Source: Bugulina stolonifera (Eukaryota; Bryozoa; Gymnolaemata; Cheilostomatida; Bugulidae). From it: a DNA stretch of 64,000 bases. Made by a program: the position numbers and the translations under genes. Under the pieces are notes generated by a model. The model worked only from the letters and a program-made list of their open reading frames with translations. It made no database searches and was not told the origin of the DNA. Below are positions 15,501-27,524 of this stretch, piece by piece. Positions within the stretch are counted from its first letter, which is position 1. Each line of letters begins with the position of its first letter. The stretch is from assembly GCA_935421135.1 (NCBI GenBank), contig OW285191.1, positions 18,988,700-19,052,699 of the forward strand. The letters run 5' to 3'.

Positions 15501-18500
15501 ATGCAACCGCCTGATAATAACAACCTATCAATGGCTAACCTAGCACAAAGTCAGATTCAGTGAACAGATCAATTCGCCAATGACATATAGTATGAGTATG
15601 AGTATAACAAAAGACACGTACTGTTTAACCAATGACATGTAAGCATAAAACATAAGATATATACTGTTTAACCAATGACATATAAGCATACAACATAAGA
15701 TACATACGGCTGCAGGCTCTGTAGTAAATATAACAATCTCAAAGCCACTCTGAGCAGCTGTCTGAAGGAAATAGTCTATGCCAGGTCTCTTTTTAAACCT
15801 CCATCCCATCTTCAGCTAGAAGTAGATAACCGAGTGAACAGGGTGATAAGACAGAACAGAATGACATTCATATTATAATGATAGTAGGATTTTTAGTGAG
15901 AAGGAGAGGGTGCCTGTATAATATAACACTTAATTCACAGGCTAAGCAACCTGTTACAGACAAGTAAGAAGGGGGGTATACATACGTCCCACTCTGGTTT
16001 GAGAAGTAGTCCGCTGATCTCCAATACGAGTGTGTAAGGTGGCTGCATGTAAGGATAGACTAGAGGATCAGGCAGTAACTTTTCACTAGTCGGGTCCTTC
16101 ACCATCTGTCACAAATACGTGCAATATACACTATATAGTGTAATATACACTACATATATGTAATATACACTATATACGTGTAATATACACTATATACATG
16201 AAATATACACTACATACATGTAATATACACTACATACATGTAATATACACTACATACATGTAATATACACTACATACATGAAATATACACTATATAAAGG
16301 TAATATACACTATATACATGTAATATACACTATATACGTGTAATATACACTATATACGTGTAATATACACTATATACATGTAATATACACTATATACATG
16401 TAATATACACTATATACATGTAATATACACTATATACATGTAATATACACTATATACATGAAATATACACTATTTACATGTAATATACACTATATACGTG
16501 TAATATACACTATATACATGTAATATACACTATATACATGTAATATACACTATAATACATGTAATATACACTATATAAAGGTAATATACACTATATACAT
16601 GTAATATACACTATATACATGTAATATACACTATATACATGAAATATACACTATATACATGTAATATACACTATATACATGTAATATACACTACATACAT
16701 GTAATATACACTATATACATTACATGAGATATACACTAGATACAAAATGTAATACAATGTACATGTATTATATCACATGCACTACTTATTAGCATACATA
16801 ATATACGTGGAAAATAATAGGCACTTTCCAATCTTGAATGTACATTCATAGTTGTCTGCCCCTGGACAGGTGACATCAAAAAACTGATCCAATGTTAGGA
16901 GTTATGTTTCTAGTGAAAATGTTAGGAGTTATGTTTCCAGTGACAATGTTAGGAGTTATGTTTCCAGTGACAATGTTAACATTATTTATTAAAAAATACT
17001 AGAGGCGAGGGTCATCCTACACAGGTAAGTCAGGAATTCAGTAGTGAAACTAATACATTTCAATATTTAAATTTTAATCTGATTATTTCCAGTTATCAGA
17101 TGAGTAACCCAGCTATCAGGTGAGTAACCCAGCTATTATTGAGTGAGTAACCCAGCTATTATTAGCTATTAGGTGTGTAACCCAGCTATTATTGGGTGAG
17201 TAACCCAGCTATTATTAGGTGAGTAACCCAGCTATTACTAGGTGAGTAACCCAGCTATTAAACCTGGACATTCACATGAATTTTAAAGATCTGTAAGTAC
17301 CTTGTAACTGTGGACGCTCAAAATTGGAGAGAGAGAAAACATCTAGATAAACTTAGATAGAATATTAGCAAATATTTTTGAAAGGATAACTAGAACTACC
17401 GAGTGAAAATTGCCATCTCTAAAAACAAATGACTGCAATGCAAACCTGGAAGAAGTCCATCACTGCTGCCCAAGCTCTTTGTGAATAGGCAATTATAGCT
17501 GGTTCTGCAAAAAAATTAAAATTAAAAATGTTTATGACGGATAAGACTAATAATTAAATATCTTGAGAATATGCAGATTTAGTCAATGGATATAAAGAGG
17601 TCTCTGTTTATAGCGAACTTACTCTTTGAAAAGGAATCCTCAACCTACAAGATAAATTATTCATGCATTATATTATACACCAAGTTAAATGTAACCAAAT
17701 ACAATTTTTTCAATGATATAATAGTTTGATGTATAATAAAAGTTGTGTTCTTGCTTCATAAATGGAAGTAATTGCCACGCAATATAAAAAAACTATAACG
17801 GAATATAAAATTTTAGAATAGTAGAAAACAGTAAGTGTGGAGCTCTGTAAGCCCATGTATTAGATACAAACATGACCCTACATTACACATTAATGATACA
17901 TAGGCTAGTATCAGTGTCATAGGTTCGATTGTCTGACCACTTACAACAAGACGTATTAGTCTACGTACCAATTCCCCATCTTGGTCACGTTGCGGAGCTC
18001 CTGCAAAATTATTCAACACAATCAATTAGTTAGATTCAGAATACATTAAATGTACACAGATATAGTAGTAAATCAAGCTAAGCAATCCACAGGGTGGAGA
18101 CAGGAAGTAACTTACATCATTGGAACAGATAGGTGTGATACGTACTACTCTGAAACCCGAGCACTAGTGATCTCATCAAAATATCCACCCACATTCCGAT
18201 GTCTGCTTGCTAGAGCACATTGACCTCAAGGCTGTTCGAATAAAAATTAAGCTCACCCCATGTGTACACCAATGTTCCAGCAAAGGTTCCGAAAGATAGT
18301 CCTAAAAACACCAAACCAGCTTTCCAAGAATTTTTTCCAGTCCAATTTGACCATCTAGACTTGGGCTTGCTATCTTGATCTACTGGGGTGCTGCTGTCAT
18401 CCTTACCAATGTCCGGATTACCACGATTTGGCTCTGAAAGCTTGAGCTCATTTTCACTTTGTGGGCTTTGGGAGCCTGGTTGATGCATAATTGTAGAATA

Positions 18501-18734
18501 ATGATTATAGTTTAGTTGACTGAGTAATGGTGATTTATAGGAATATGTGTCTTTTTGCTCATGAATATTCAATTTTGTTACAGACGACGGTGATGGAGTG
18601 TGGTTGAAATGAATGAGCTGAATCTGAGGCTTACTCAGAGCCGCAATACCATAACGAACTTTCGAAGTTGGCCCTGTCACTGTGAAGGGCCAAATTTTAC
18701 TAAAGCTACATTGAAGACAAATGTTCCACTTCAT
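3573..18734 (-). CDS. TIMM50: Mitochondrial import inner membrane translocase subunit Tim50
   Basis: Ten exons on the minus strand: 18734-18257, 18000-17969, 17644-17623, 17504-17446, 16105-15986, 15815-15708, 14313-14215, 8486-8330, 7508-7405, 3674-3573 (1,281 nt, 426 aa). Tim50 is the TIM23-complex receptor in the inner mitochondrial membrane that takes presequence proteins from the outer membrane. The N-terminal 136 residues are a long presequence-like region rich in Ser, Asn and Lys. One membrane segment lies at about 137-159 (from [10 protein letters not shown]). The NIF/FCP-like domain follows at about 220-360, with [28 protein letters not shown] and VEDVRAVL matching the family. The phosphatase DxDx(T/V) site is replaced by LVLEISG (223-229), as in animal Tim50, so no catalysis is expected. 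I start at 18734 (ATG); the upstream GTG at 18755 is not a likely start. The donor of exon 8 is a weak gttagt. A possible poly(A) signal on the minus strand is at 3377-3372. Introns 7 and 9 are 5.7 and 3.7 kb. Confidence 0.96.
4241..4336. repeat. 32 bp tandem repeat, three copies
   Basis: Three copies of a 32 bp unit containing CAGGGTGAAGGGCATAGCCC, spaced at 4241, 4273 and 4305, in TIMM50 intron 9. Confidence 0.88.
8848..8883. other. Palindrome with 15 bp stem
   Basis: TAATATAGCATGCAT (8848-8862) is matched by ATGCATGCTATATTA (8869-8883) with a 6-base spacer, in TIMM50 intron 7. Confidence 0.8.
11586..12146. mobile_element. 561 bp element with 44 bp terminal inverted repeats
   Basis: The stretch 11586-11629 is repeated in inverted orientation at 12103-12146 with one mismatch. 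Both arms begin AAGTGGTGGGTAAATAGCC. The interior has no coding region that I can support. A clear target duplication was not found, so the superfamily is open. It lies in intron 7 of TIMM50. Confidence 0.75.
14857..15499. mobile_element. hAT-like non-autonomous element (MITE), 643 bp
   Basis: The ends are CAGACATGTGCC on the left and, inverted, CAGAGATGGGCAC on the right. They are flanked by the same 8 bp, GATGCAAC, at 14849-14856 and 15500-15507. The CA(G)RRATG-type ends and the 8 bp duplication fit the hAT superfamily. The interior is made of degenerate repeats of AGAGTCAAGTAAGAGTC-like sequence and has no coding region. It lies in intron 6 of TIMM50. Confidence 0.82.
16121..16745. repeat. 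20 bp minisatellite in TIMM50 intron 4
   Basis: About 31 copies of a 20 bp unit TAATATACACTATATACATG with point variants (ACATACATG, ATATACGTG). It starts about 16 bases from the acceptor of exon 5. Confidence 0.95.
16891..16976. repeat. 27 bp tandem repeat, three copies
   Basis: Three copies of AATGTTAGGAGTTATGTTTC plus CAGTGAC, in TIMM50 intron 4. Confidence 0.85.
17101..17265. repeat. About 23 bp tandem repeat of GTAACCCAGCTATTATTA type
   Basis: Seven to eight imperfect copies with the core GAGTAACCCAGCTATTA in TIMM50 intron 4. Unit length varies slightly. Confidence 0.85.
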
Positions 18735-19435
18735 CTTTGGCAAAGCCTTGCACACTGGTGGAAGGTAACGGTTCTTTTTATTGTACTTATAAGATTATTA
18801 ACATCATGATCCTTAAAAAAATTAAGGGAAGTTAGCAAAAGTGTTTGAAATAGATAAGCTAGTTTTATAATACTGAGCACCTCCCTATAATGTTACCTTG
18901 ACGAAACGATTGCACTCCGATAGAATGGGAGGATACAAAGCTGTGTATGTGATTGGCCTTTAGAATTGTGTTCGTCAAATACAACGACTTCTATTGGTTA
19001 TCTCTTAGCCAACCAATGTTTTGATTGCACTTCGCACGTGTTGAGCGTAGTTTCAAAACCTACAAAGTTCCTACATACAATGTATAAGTAATATATAAAC
19101 TTTGCTACAATCAAAGTTTTTCTATGTATGTATATGTATGTAGGAACTGTTACAATTAACAATATTGCAGATATTTAGATATCTAGGACCTTTGAAAGCA
19201 CGGTGCGAGCAATATTACTCCTTGCTTTTATATGACAGCGAAGACGGTAAAAAAAATTGACACACAATCAATTGCAGAAAGAATGCTTCAAATGATTTAT
19301 GTAAAGTACAATTTTTTTGGTTCAGTGTAGACTAGTCATAGATAAAATATTATATCCAGGGTAGTAGCGAAACTCGTTATCTTTTTAATTTATTTATTTG
19401 TTTATTTATTTATTTATTGAGGTAATATGACTTGA

Positions 19436-19552
19436 AGGAAGAGCTTTTAGTAGTAGACGTAGTAGATTAGTAGTAGTTGTAGTAGTAGTAGTCAGTGGTA
19501 GTAGTAGTGGTAGTAGTAGTGGTAGTAGTAGTAGTGGCAGCAGCGGTATTTG
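19436..19552. repeat. GTA trinucleotide microsatellite
   Basis: Imperfect GTA/GTG repeats in the spacer between TIMM50 and the CD225 gene. A short TTTA repeat precedes it at about 19385-19420. Confidence 0.85.
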
Positions 19553-20254
19553 CAAGTTTAGTTTTCTTTTGGAAACTCAAGGTTCCATAGCCAACTTTTG
19601 CCTAAATGCTGGCCAAAACCAAATGCACACTGTTACATTAATGAGGCACATTGCTTACTCTACTTACTTACGTTCAAGAGTGTCCTACCCCATCAGAGGT
19701 AAATCCTTGTGACTCTTCAGGTCACAAGTCAATTTTGTGTTATTTCTTTATATTAGCAAATGAGTTATTAGACAAGTGCTGTGTATATATTAATAGAATA
19801 GAATGGCTTAGCTTGAGAGCCACCTACCCAAGTTTACATTTTTTGGGGTTTGCACAGCAGCATGGGTAACTTTTTAATCAGACTATATGTAGTCTACATG
19901 CAGTGATTCTATAGCAATATTTAAATATTTGATAAAAGTAAAACATTGTTATTGTCATGTTAGATTCAAATTGATATTGTCATTCTGAATCTCATTGGAC
20001 GAGTCGAGTTGTGTTATCAAGAACTTAATTTTTTCTTTCAACTTTTATCATGTCCAAAAGTGAGCCAAAGTAGAGTTTAAATGAAAATACAAATTGTATT
20101 TATTTTGTAATTTAATCATGGGGGATGATTTGCTTTGAGGACAATTGAAAGCAATTTGTGACACTTGAATTTGAATATAATATTAGTGCACCTCAAAAAA
20201 AGAAATGAATGGTTTATTGCAAAGATTTTTTTTGCTGCTATGGAATTACTCATC

Positions 20255-20337
20255 CCCGACTTTGGTTTCAACCTGGGATCTATGTTAATTCAGCACCCTA
20301 TCCCCAAACACATTAACCACTAGCCGCTTGGGTTCCT
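20255..20337 (-). repeat. tRNA-derived SINE-like fragment
   Basis: On the minus strand this piece has an A-box-like GCTAGTGGTTAATGTG followed about 35 bases later by a B-box-like CCCAGGTTGAAACC. The arms do not fold into an intact tRNA, so a degenerate tRNA-derived repeat is more likely than a tRNA gene. Confidence 0.4.
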
Positions 20338-20665
20338 TAAAAATATAAGTTAGCTGGTGAGCTGTACTTGTATACTAAAACAATTGCACACGAGACTCTC
20401 CTCCATACATTTAATATAAACATGTAAAACAAACCAAATAAACAATAATGTGCCATGTGGGAACCTTTTAAAAGAATAATAATATGTAGGCCTATATGTC
20501 AGGCAACCAAGCACACTCTGCGCTATGTATAGTAGTGGTCTAATAGAATACATCAAACACATAGCAAGTCCGTCAGCATCTATAGCTTTGGTAACTAGGA
20601 GAACATTGTTCAATTAGATGCGGATTACAGGAATAAAACATAGGATGTCCAGAGTGTAGCCAGAA

Positions 20666-22680
20666 TCACACCCTTCTAGTGCAGGCAGCACATATTCCAG
20701 CTATTAGAACCACACCACCAACAACTACAAGTATTATTATCCCTCCAAACACAGTAGCTACAACGTTTATAACTAACACAGCTGTTGACTTTCTCTTGGC
20801 TGCCTCGTACTTCCCCTTCTTGTTATCTTTCATAATGAGGGCAGACAGGACTACGGCTGCAATTCCTAAGGGCAGGCATAGAATCACCAAACTGACCACA
20901 CTCCATGGAAGCCATGCCCTTGCCTTCCTCCTTGAGCCATCTGATTGAGGGGGCTAAAATACCATGTAAGCATTTAGTCGTCAATGCGTGTTAAAAGTTT
21001 TTATCAACATGAAGTTATAATAAAAATAATTGAAGTAGTAAAGCACAATGTACAGTACATGTAAGCGATAGGCATGCATAGTAGCAAAAAAGTAAGCTTC
21101 TTTCATTGATTTTAATTGGAGGTGTAGCTCATTTCTGCCTGTGATTGGTAATAGTCGATTCTCAGTTTTGTATTTACATTAAATAAAATTTCTTTGAGCT
21201 ATAGGCCTACCTACATAATTATGTACATGTACTATACAATACATGTACAATAGGTAATTTGAAAGTTGTCTCTCTATCATTTGAATAAACAGAAGCAACT
21301 GGACACCTAATAATAGCCTGATGTGTCTATACAGTACATGGTGCTAAACTTCATGTACATGAATGGGTTTACATGATTATTATTGTAGCTGGTGAGAGTA
21401 TTGTTTAAATCTCAGTCCCAACCATTTTAATCAAATTCCAAATTGTTACAATGCTGAATAAACCAACAACAATAAAGTAGCCATAATTATGTAACTGTGT
21501 CACAACATGATACAAATAATAATAGTAACGATATTTAGCAGTATCACAATTCACAACTTGATAGTAACTATAAGATTAACTACATTTATCAGTAAAACAG
21601 CGCTAACAATTAGTAATACACATACACTCACTGCATTTGCAGCTGTTTGTACTTGAAGTTGTGCTCTCTGTCCTGTTGGAGCTGTGCCACCTAAAGCTGT
21701 ACTTGGCATAGTAGGGTACTCATAACTGTTACTATACTGTAAATTATAAATAAGGATTGATATAGATAGTTATACTCAGAATATTGTGCATGAATGGATT
21801 CCTTGGTGATGTGATCAGTATGACCTACACTTATATCTTACAACTGATTAATGGTTATCACTACAAGGAAATACTTTTGTTACAGGCTATTAAATTTCAC
21901 TCCTGTCATGATATGGTGACACAGAACAGCCAATCATAATGGCTGTTACTCTCTACAATAAATTATTTGTATTTATGATGTAAATAATTTCTCTCCACGC
22001 AAGTTGTCAATGACAAATTATAGTTGCTAATACACAAAATACTTCAGGTACATGATGGTTGAATATTAGGTATTGTATGATTGAAAAGAGGGGACGACCC
22101 TACCTCATATGACTCATCTGTACGTACGCCATCGTCTGCAACATCAGGACCAGAGTATGTGTAATATAACCTCATCTGATCATACTCATGATTGTCTGAA
22201 GGCGATGGGACAGCAGATTCATATTGAGCGGCTGATGGTAAGGGTCTCTGCTGTACCATGTGACAAGGGGGTCTGTACTCGGGCACCTGCCTAGCACCTT
22301 GTCGAATTTGGGGAACCTGCCTAGTTCCTTGCCTCTCTTGGGGTACCTGTGACGTGTCGACGTAACTGTATGTAGAATCGTCATCGACAGCAGTATTTGC
22401 ATAACTTGTGGACAAGTTCCTTGGTAAACTCTCATAGGGCGGTGGCTCATCACTGCTTGCATCGCTAATAGTTGGAGGTTTTCCTTCACAAGATAAATAC
22501 AAAAATAAATAAAACCTACAACCACATACATGTATACTTGTAATAATACTAAATATGCATACATAAACATAGTTACTTTATGCAATAATAAAATGAATTC
22601 TGTAACCCAAAAGTATGCTTGGAACATTACTTACCATCATTGGACATAGCCACATATTCTTGTTCTGGCTTGTTAGACAT
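20666..22680 (-). CDS. CD225/dispanin-family membrane protein with PPxY motif
   Basis: Four exons on the minus strand: 22680-22635, 22483-22104, 21736-21632, 20953-20666 (819 nt, 272 aa). The last exon carries the CD225 domain (the IFITM/PRRT/dispanin family): WLPWSVVSLVILCLPLGIAA at 191-210, a basic loop with GKYEAAKRKS, then a second long hydrophobic segment at about 236-265. Family members lie in plasma or endosomal membranes and affect trafficking or membrane fusion; the role of this one is unknown. The cytosolic N-terminus is long and has a PPPY motif at 29-32 (a class that binds NEDD4-type WW domains), YVAM at 9-12 and YESL at 32-35 (YxxPhi sorting type), and three imperfect copies of a QVPQxRQGxR repeat. 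Cys203 is a possible palmitoylation site, and the short tail contains CAACTRRV. The next gene upstream encodes a relative with the same intron phases around the start and the CD225 exon. The family call is firm; orthology is not. Confidence 0.92.
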
Positions 22681-24142
22681 GGTTCCTGATGTTTTATAAC
22701 GCAGTAGGGGCGGGTGGTATTTCACATGCGTGTGTCTGTTGCTCTATTCAAATAATTATAGTACCAAATCTATACACAATTTAATAATATAAATTTAAAA
22801 GTTATACTTGAATTATTTTTATTTTGGTTTTATCCAATGCGAATTGGAACTTATACATTGTAATAACTATTATCGACTTAGTGGTGGGGCAAACTCCCAA
22901 TTACTTAGGCTGATCGCAAGCTCAATTAGCAGACTAAACATGAAACACAAGAATGGGGAATAAGAGAGCATAGTAACCTACTATTTTAGACTATCTTGAT
23001 AATGGTCATGGGCTGTTTGAAAGGTAACATCTAAAAGCGGAAAATAAATTGTAGATCAACCATTTACTCGCAACTTTAAAACTGGTCGGAATTTCTCATT
23101 ACGCATGAACATGGAACTACATTTTTATTGTTACCTTGCCCCCTACTTGGTTGGTACAGACCTACTAGAGACACTAGAAGCACAACATAATTATACTAAG
23201 TACATTGGCCTACATATTGTTCATTAAGTTAAGAGACTTGCACTTACCTATACATTGCGTATTATAAAACTTCCTTTAGAACCCAGAACTAACACATCTG
23301 ATAGTCTCTTAGTTAACCAGTAGAGTGTTGACTAGTAGTCCCTATACTAGATATATATATGTACTTTACTTATCATTGAATGTGACCAATACTACGTGCA
23401 TAGCGCTGAATCAGAATTTAGAACCAGTGAAGCTTTAAGTTCCTAACAAATGCAAACTGTTGAATAAGTAACACTATAACACTACACCTCACAGGCTACC
23501 TACAACACTGGTCTATACTAATGGGTCTCAACGGACACCAGTATTAGTGAAGTAGCTAAAATCAAGTACATATTGTAAAATATTTGGTTGGAGTTATCAC
23601 CCACACAAGGAATGGCAACTCCAATCAAAATGTTCACATGATTTGGACTAAGGCATAGAATAAAGTAAATGTCTATCAGTTAGACCAAACATTGACTATG
23701 AAGGTCGGAGTCTTGTTTCAAACATCCTATTATTTCCATACTAAATGCAGTCATGGGTGTTCATAGCGTGATAACCATAGTAAGAAGTTTTCCGCTCCTA
23801 ATTTACCATATTACGTGTAGGCCTAACATACAGCTGTAGCAGATTGGTTTTGAAACGAGAGATTAAAAATATATTTTGCAGTTTTTACTTTGAATCATGA
23901 ACGCTGCAAGGGATTATACAGAATCAAAAGATTGTGCATAAACTAATACATAAAAATGGGATTAAAAATAAATAAAACACTTCCTTGACTTCAATAAAAT
24001 TGCAGTTCATGCAAAACATAGTTAGAAATTATGTATTTATAATAGAATGTACATTCTACATTATATATACGTAGTAAAATATATAATTAATAATTATATC
24101 ATTGTCATGACGCAAGAGTGAGTCTGCATAAACATGTAGCAA
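22681..24142. other. Spacer between the two CD225-family genes, no gene seen
   Basis: AT-rich sequence of 1.5 kb holding the presumed promoter of the downstream 272 aa gene and the 3' end of the 126 aa gene. No repeat or coding region was recognised. Confidence 0.6.
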
Positions 24143-27100
24143 CTAGTAGTTAATGGCATAGACATTTATGACAACAATGGCTGCAAAGTAGGCAGCCCCA
24201 CCAAACAGCGTGCCTAACATATTAAGTAAGCATATGGTTGAGAGTTTGAGGGAAGCAGCATCCCATCTCTCTCCCCTGATATCATCGGCAGCCTTTAAAG
24301 ATAGCACTAGAGTTATTAAACCGAAAGGTGGGAACAGAAACAGGGTGACGATACTCCATGGCAGCCATGTTTTTATCGGTCTCGCTACAGGAAAGTCTGT
24401 GGTCTAAAGAATAATATTAAAAGTTTGTATTAGATTCCTTGTTGGTGGTTGGTTTAGGGTAAGGGTAGGCAACCAATAAAATATAAGGACAACAACTTCT
24501 GCTTCAGTTTTTTTGTATAAAACAACTATTACTATCTCAAATTTCTGCACTTCTGCGCCTCACTTGAAAGTTTATGAATAATGTTTAGTTAAAATTTCAA
24601 GTTATTTTATGTTGTAATCCTCCAACCTGAATAAATATATATTATGACATGAACACACTAGGGATGCTTGAAAAGACCACAATTATAGTACTGGGACATA
24701 GCATGATATATATGCCAAAAAGAAAAAATGAACCAAAACTGGGTAGAACAAAGTATTGCCTACAGAATTAGTTATAAGAAGTTAATTGGAGTAGGGGTGA
24801 GGTTTGGGCTCTCAGAAACAACCGTTGAAAGCCCATGTATTATCAACATATTATGCTAATGTATGCGAGTATATGTTTATATGCTAATGTATGCTAGTAT
24901 ATGTTTATGTGCTAATGTATGCTAGTATATCCAATTGATGACAGTGTTTTATTGAGTGGTCCTTACAGTAAATTATAAGCCTAATGGTAATCCATGTACC
25001 CTCCTGATGTAGCAGATGTTCAGCAGGCCCAGAGATTATCCTAATCCATGAATCTGAGGGGACGTACACAAGGGAGAGGGAGAGCAGATGTTGGATAACA
25101 GACCATCAAGGCAAGGAGGGCTAAGATAAACTATACTATAACTGCAGTAAGTACTGCTATCAAGTAGAGGTCAGATTATCTGCCCTGCTAAGCTCTCATG
25201 AGGAGCCTATCTTTCCTTCTAAAGCTGCCAACCTGTACTAGTGTGTATAAGCTTATACTCTATTATACTCTGTTAGTGTACTCTAACTAATTGATATAAT
25301 AACTTACTATTGTAGGGGCCAAGCTGAGGTAGCATAACTCCTGGTATGTTCTGGTATACCCTAACTGGTAAGTAATTACATGTATACTCTCTTACTGAGC
25401 TCCAGATATAGGCTCATAAATGCAATGCTTTATATATATAGGGCCTAAACACAATTTACTTAATAAGGTCCACTATATTTCTAGGTTTATTCAGAGCTAG
25501 CTTCAACTTGTATATTTTAGCTGTTCACTGGTTACATGGAAGCAGGATTGAGGTATGAAAGAAGTCAGCAATGAACAGGTGAGTACACTTACCTTGCTAT
25601 ACTGGGGCTGCAGTTGAATTCCCTGGGTAGGTGAAACGGATTTACTATCCCATACTCCCCCATATCTAGTTTGTAGTTGCTTGGAGAGCTGACCTGTGTG
25701 TCATACGTGTACATATACAATAACAATGTTGTTCATACATATACAGTACAACAACAATATTGATCATACATATCCAACAACAATGCTGTGCGTACACATA
25801 CAACAACAAAAGTATGCATACATACACAACAACAATGTGCATACATACACAACAACAATGCGCATACATACACAACAAAAATATGTATACATATACAACA
25901 ATAATATGCATACATACATACATACATACATACATACATTGTACATACATAACAACAACAATTCGCATACATACACAACAACAATATGCCTACATACACA
26001 ACAACAATGCGCATACATACACAACAAAAATATGTATACATATACAACAATAATATGCATACATACATACATACATACATACATACATACATAACAACAA
26101 CAATTCGCATACATACACAGCAATGTGGATACATACATACATACATACATACATACATACATACATACATACATACATACATACATACATACATACATAC
26201 ATACATACATACATACATACATACATACATACATACATACATACATACATACATACATACATACATACATACATACATACATACATACATACATACATAC
26301 ATACATACATACATACATACATACATACATACATACATACATACATACATACATACATACATACATACATACATACATACATACATACATACATACATAC
26401 ATACATACATACATACATACATACATACATACATACATACATACATACATACATACATACATACATACATACATACATACATACATACATACATACATAC
26501 ATACATACATACATACATACATACATACATACATACATACATACATACATACATACATACATACATACATACATACATACATACATACATACATACATAC
26601 ATACATACATACATACATACATACATACATACATACATACATACATACATACATACATACATACATACATACATACATACATACATACATACATACATAC
26701 ATACATACATACATACATACATACATACATACATACATACATACATACATACATACATACATACATACATACATACATACATACATACATACATACATAC
26801 ATACATACATACATACATACATACATACATACATACATACATACATACATACATACATACATACATACATACATACATACATACATACATACATACATAC
26901 ATACATACATACATACATACATACATACATACATACATACATACATACATACATACATACATACATACATACATACATACATACATACATACATACATAC
27001 ATACATACATACATACATACATACATACATACATACATACATACATACATACATACATACATACATACATACATACATACATACATACATACATACATAC

Positions 27101-27524
27101 ATACATACATACATACATACATACATACATACATACATACATACATACATACATACATACATACATACATACATACATACATACATACATACATACATAC
27201 ATACATACATACATACATACATACATACATACATACATACATACATACATACATACATACATACATACATACATACATACATACATACATACATACATAC
27301 ATACATACATACATACATACATACATACATACATACATACATACATACATACATACATACATACATACATACATACATACATACATACATACATACATAC
27401 ATACATACATACATACATACATACATACATACATACATACATACATACATACATACATACATACATACATACATACACAACAACAATGTGCATACATACA
27501 CTTACCTGACTCGTATCCCACCAT
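24143..27524 (-). CDS. Short CD225/dispanin-family membrane protein
   Basis: Three exons on the minus strand: 27524-27506, 25693-25593, 24403-24143 (381 nt, 126 aa). Exon 1 codes only for MVGYES plus one base, and an in-frame TAA lies 18 bases upstream of this ATG. Exon 2 encodes a Gln/Ser-rich cytosolic stretch. Exon 3 encodes the CD225 domain: RPIKTWLPWSIVTLFLF at about 48-64, a loop with GERWDAASLK, and a second hydrophobic segment at about 96-120, ending AINY. It resembles the gene 1.5 kb downstream in its WLPWS motif, loop pattern and intron phases (phase 1 near the start, phase 0 before the CD225 exon), so the two are probably tandem duplicates. It lacks the PPxY motif and the Cys of the first hydrophobic segment seen in its neighbour. 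Intron 1 (25694-27505) is mostly a tetranucleotide array. The tiny first exon is supported by phase and splice sites only; transcript data would settle it. Confidence 0.85.
24826..24930. repeat. 28 bp tandem repeat, about three copies
   Basis: Copies of ATGCTAATGTATGCTAGTAT plus ATGTTTAT in intron 2 of the short CD225-family gene. Confidence 0.8.
25790..26128. repeat. Degenerate compound repeat flanking the tetranucleotide array
   Basis: Short CATACATACACAACAACAAT-type units alternate with runs of CATA. A block of about 150 bp containing ATGCGCATAC and ATATGTATACATATACAAC occurs twice, near 25858 and 26008. This looks like an older, decayed edge of the adjacent perfect array. Confidence 0.85.
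26129..27477. repeat. Perfect (ATAC)n tetranucleotide array, about 1.35 kb
   Basis: The unit ATAC repeats about 337 times without a visible interruption. The array makes up most of intron 1 of the short CD225-family gene and ends about 28 bases from the donor of exon 1. All six reading frames are open across it because the unit contains no stop, which produces large false ORFs. Confidence 0.97.

Larger units (their letters stand above)
18735..20665. other. Spacer between TIMM50 and CD225 gene, no gene seen
   Basis: This holds the presumed TIMM50 promoter, microsatellites at 19385-19552 and a SINE-like piece at 20255-20337. The only open stretches are short and unconvincing. Confidence 0.6.

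Noticed and set aside
18734..18755. GTG start seven codons upstream for Tim50
   Set aside because: Nuclear animal genes start at ATG, and the ATG at 18734 is in the same frame and gives a suitable N-terminus.
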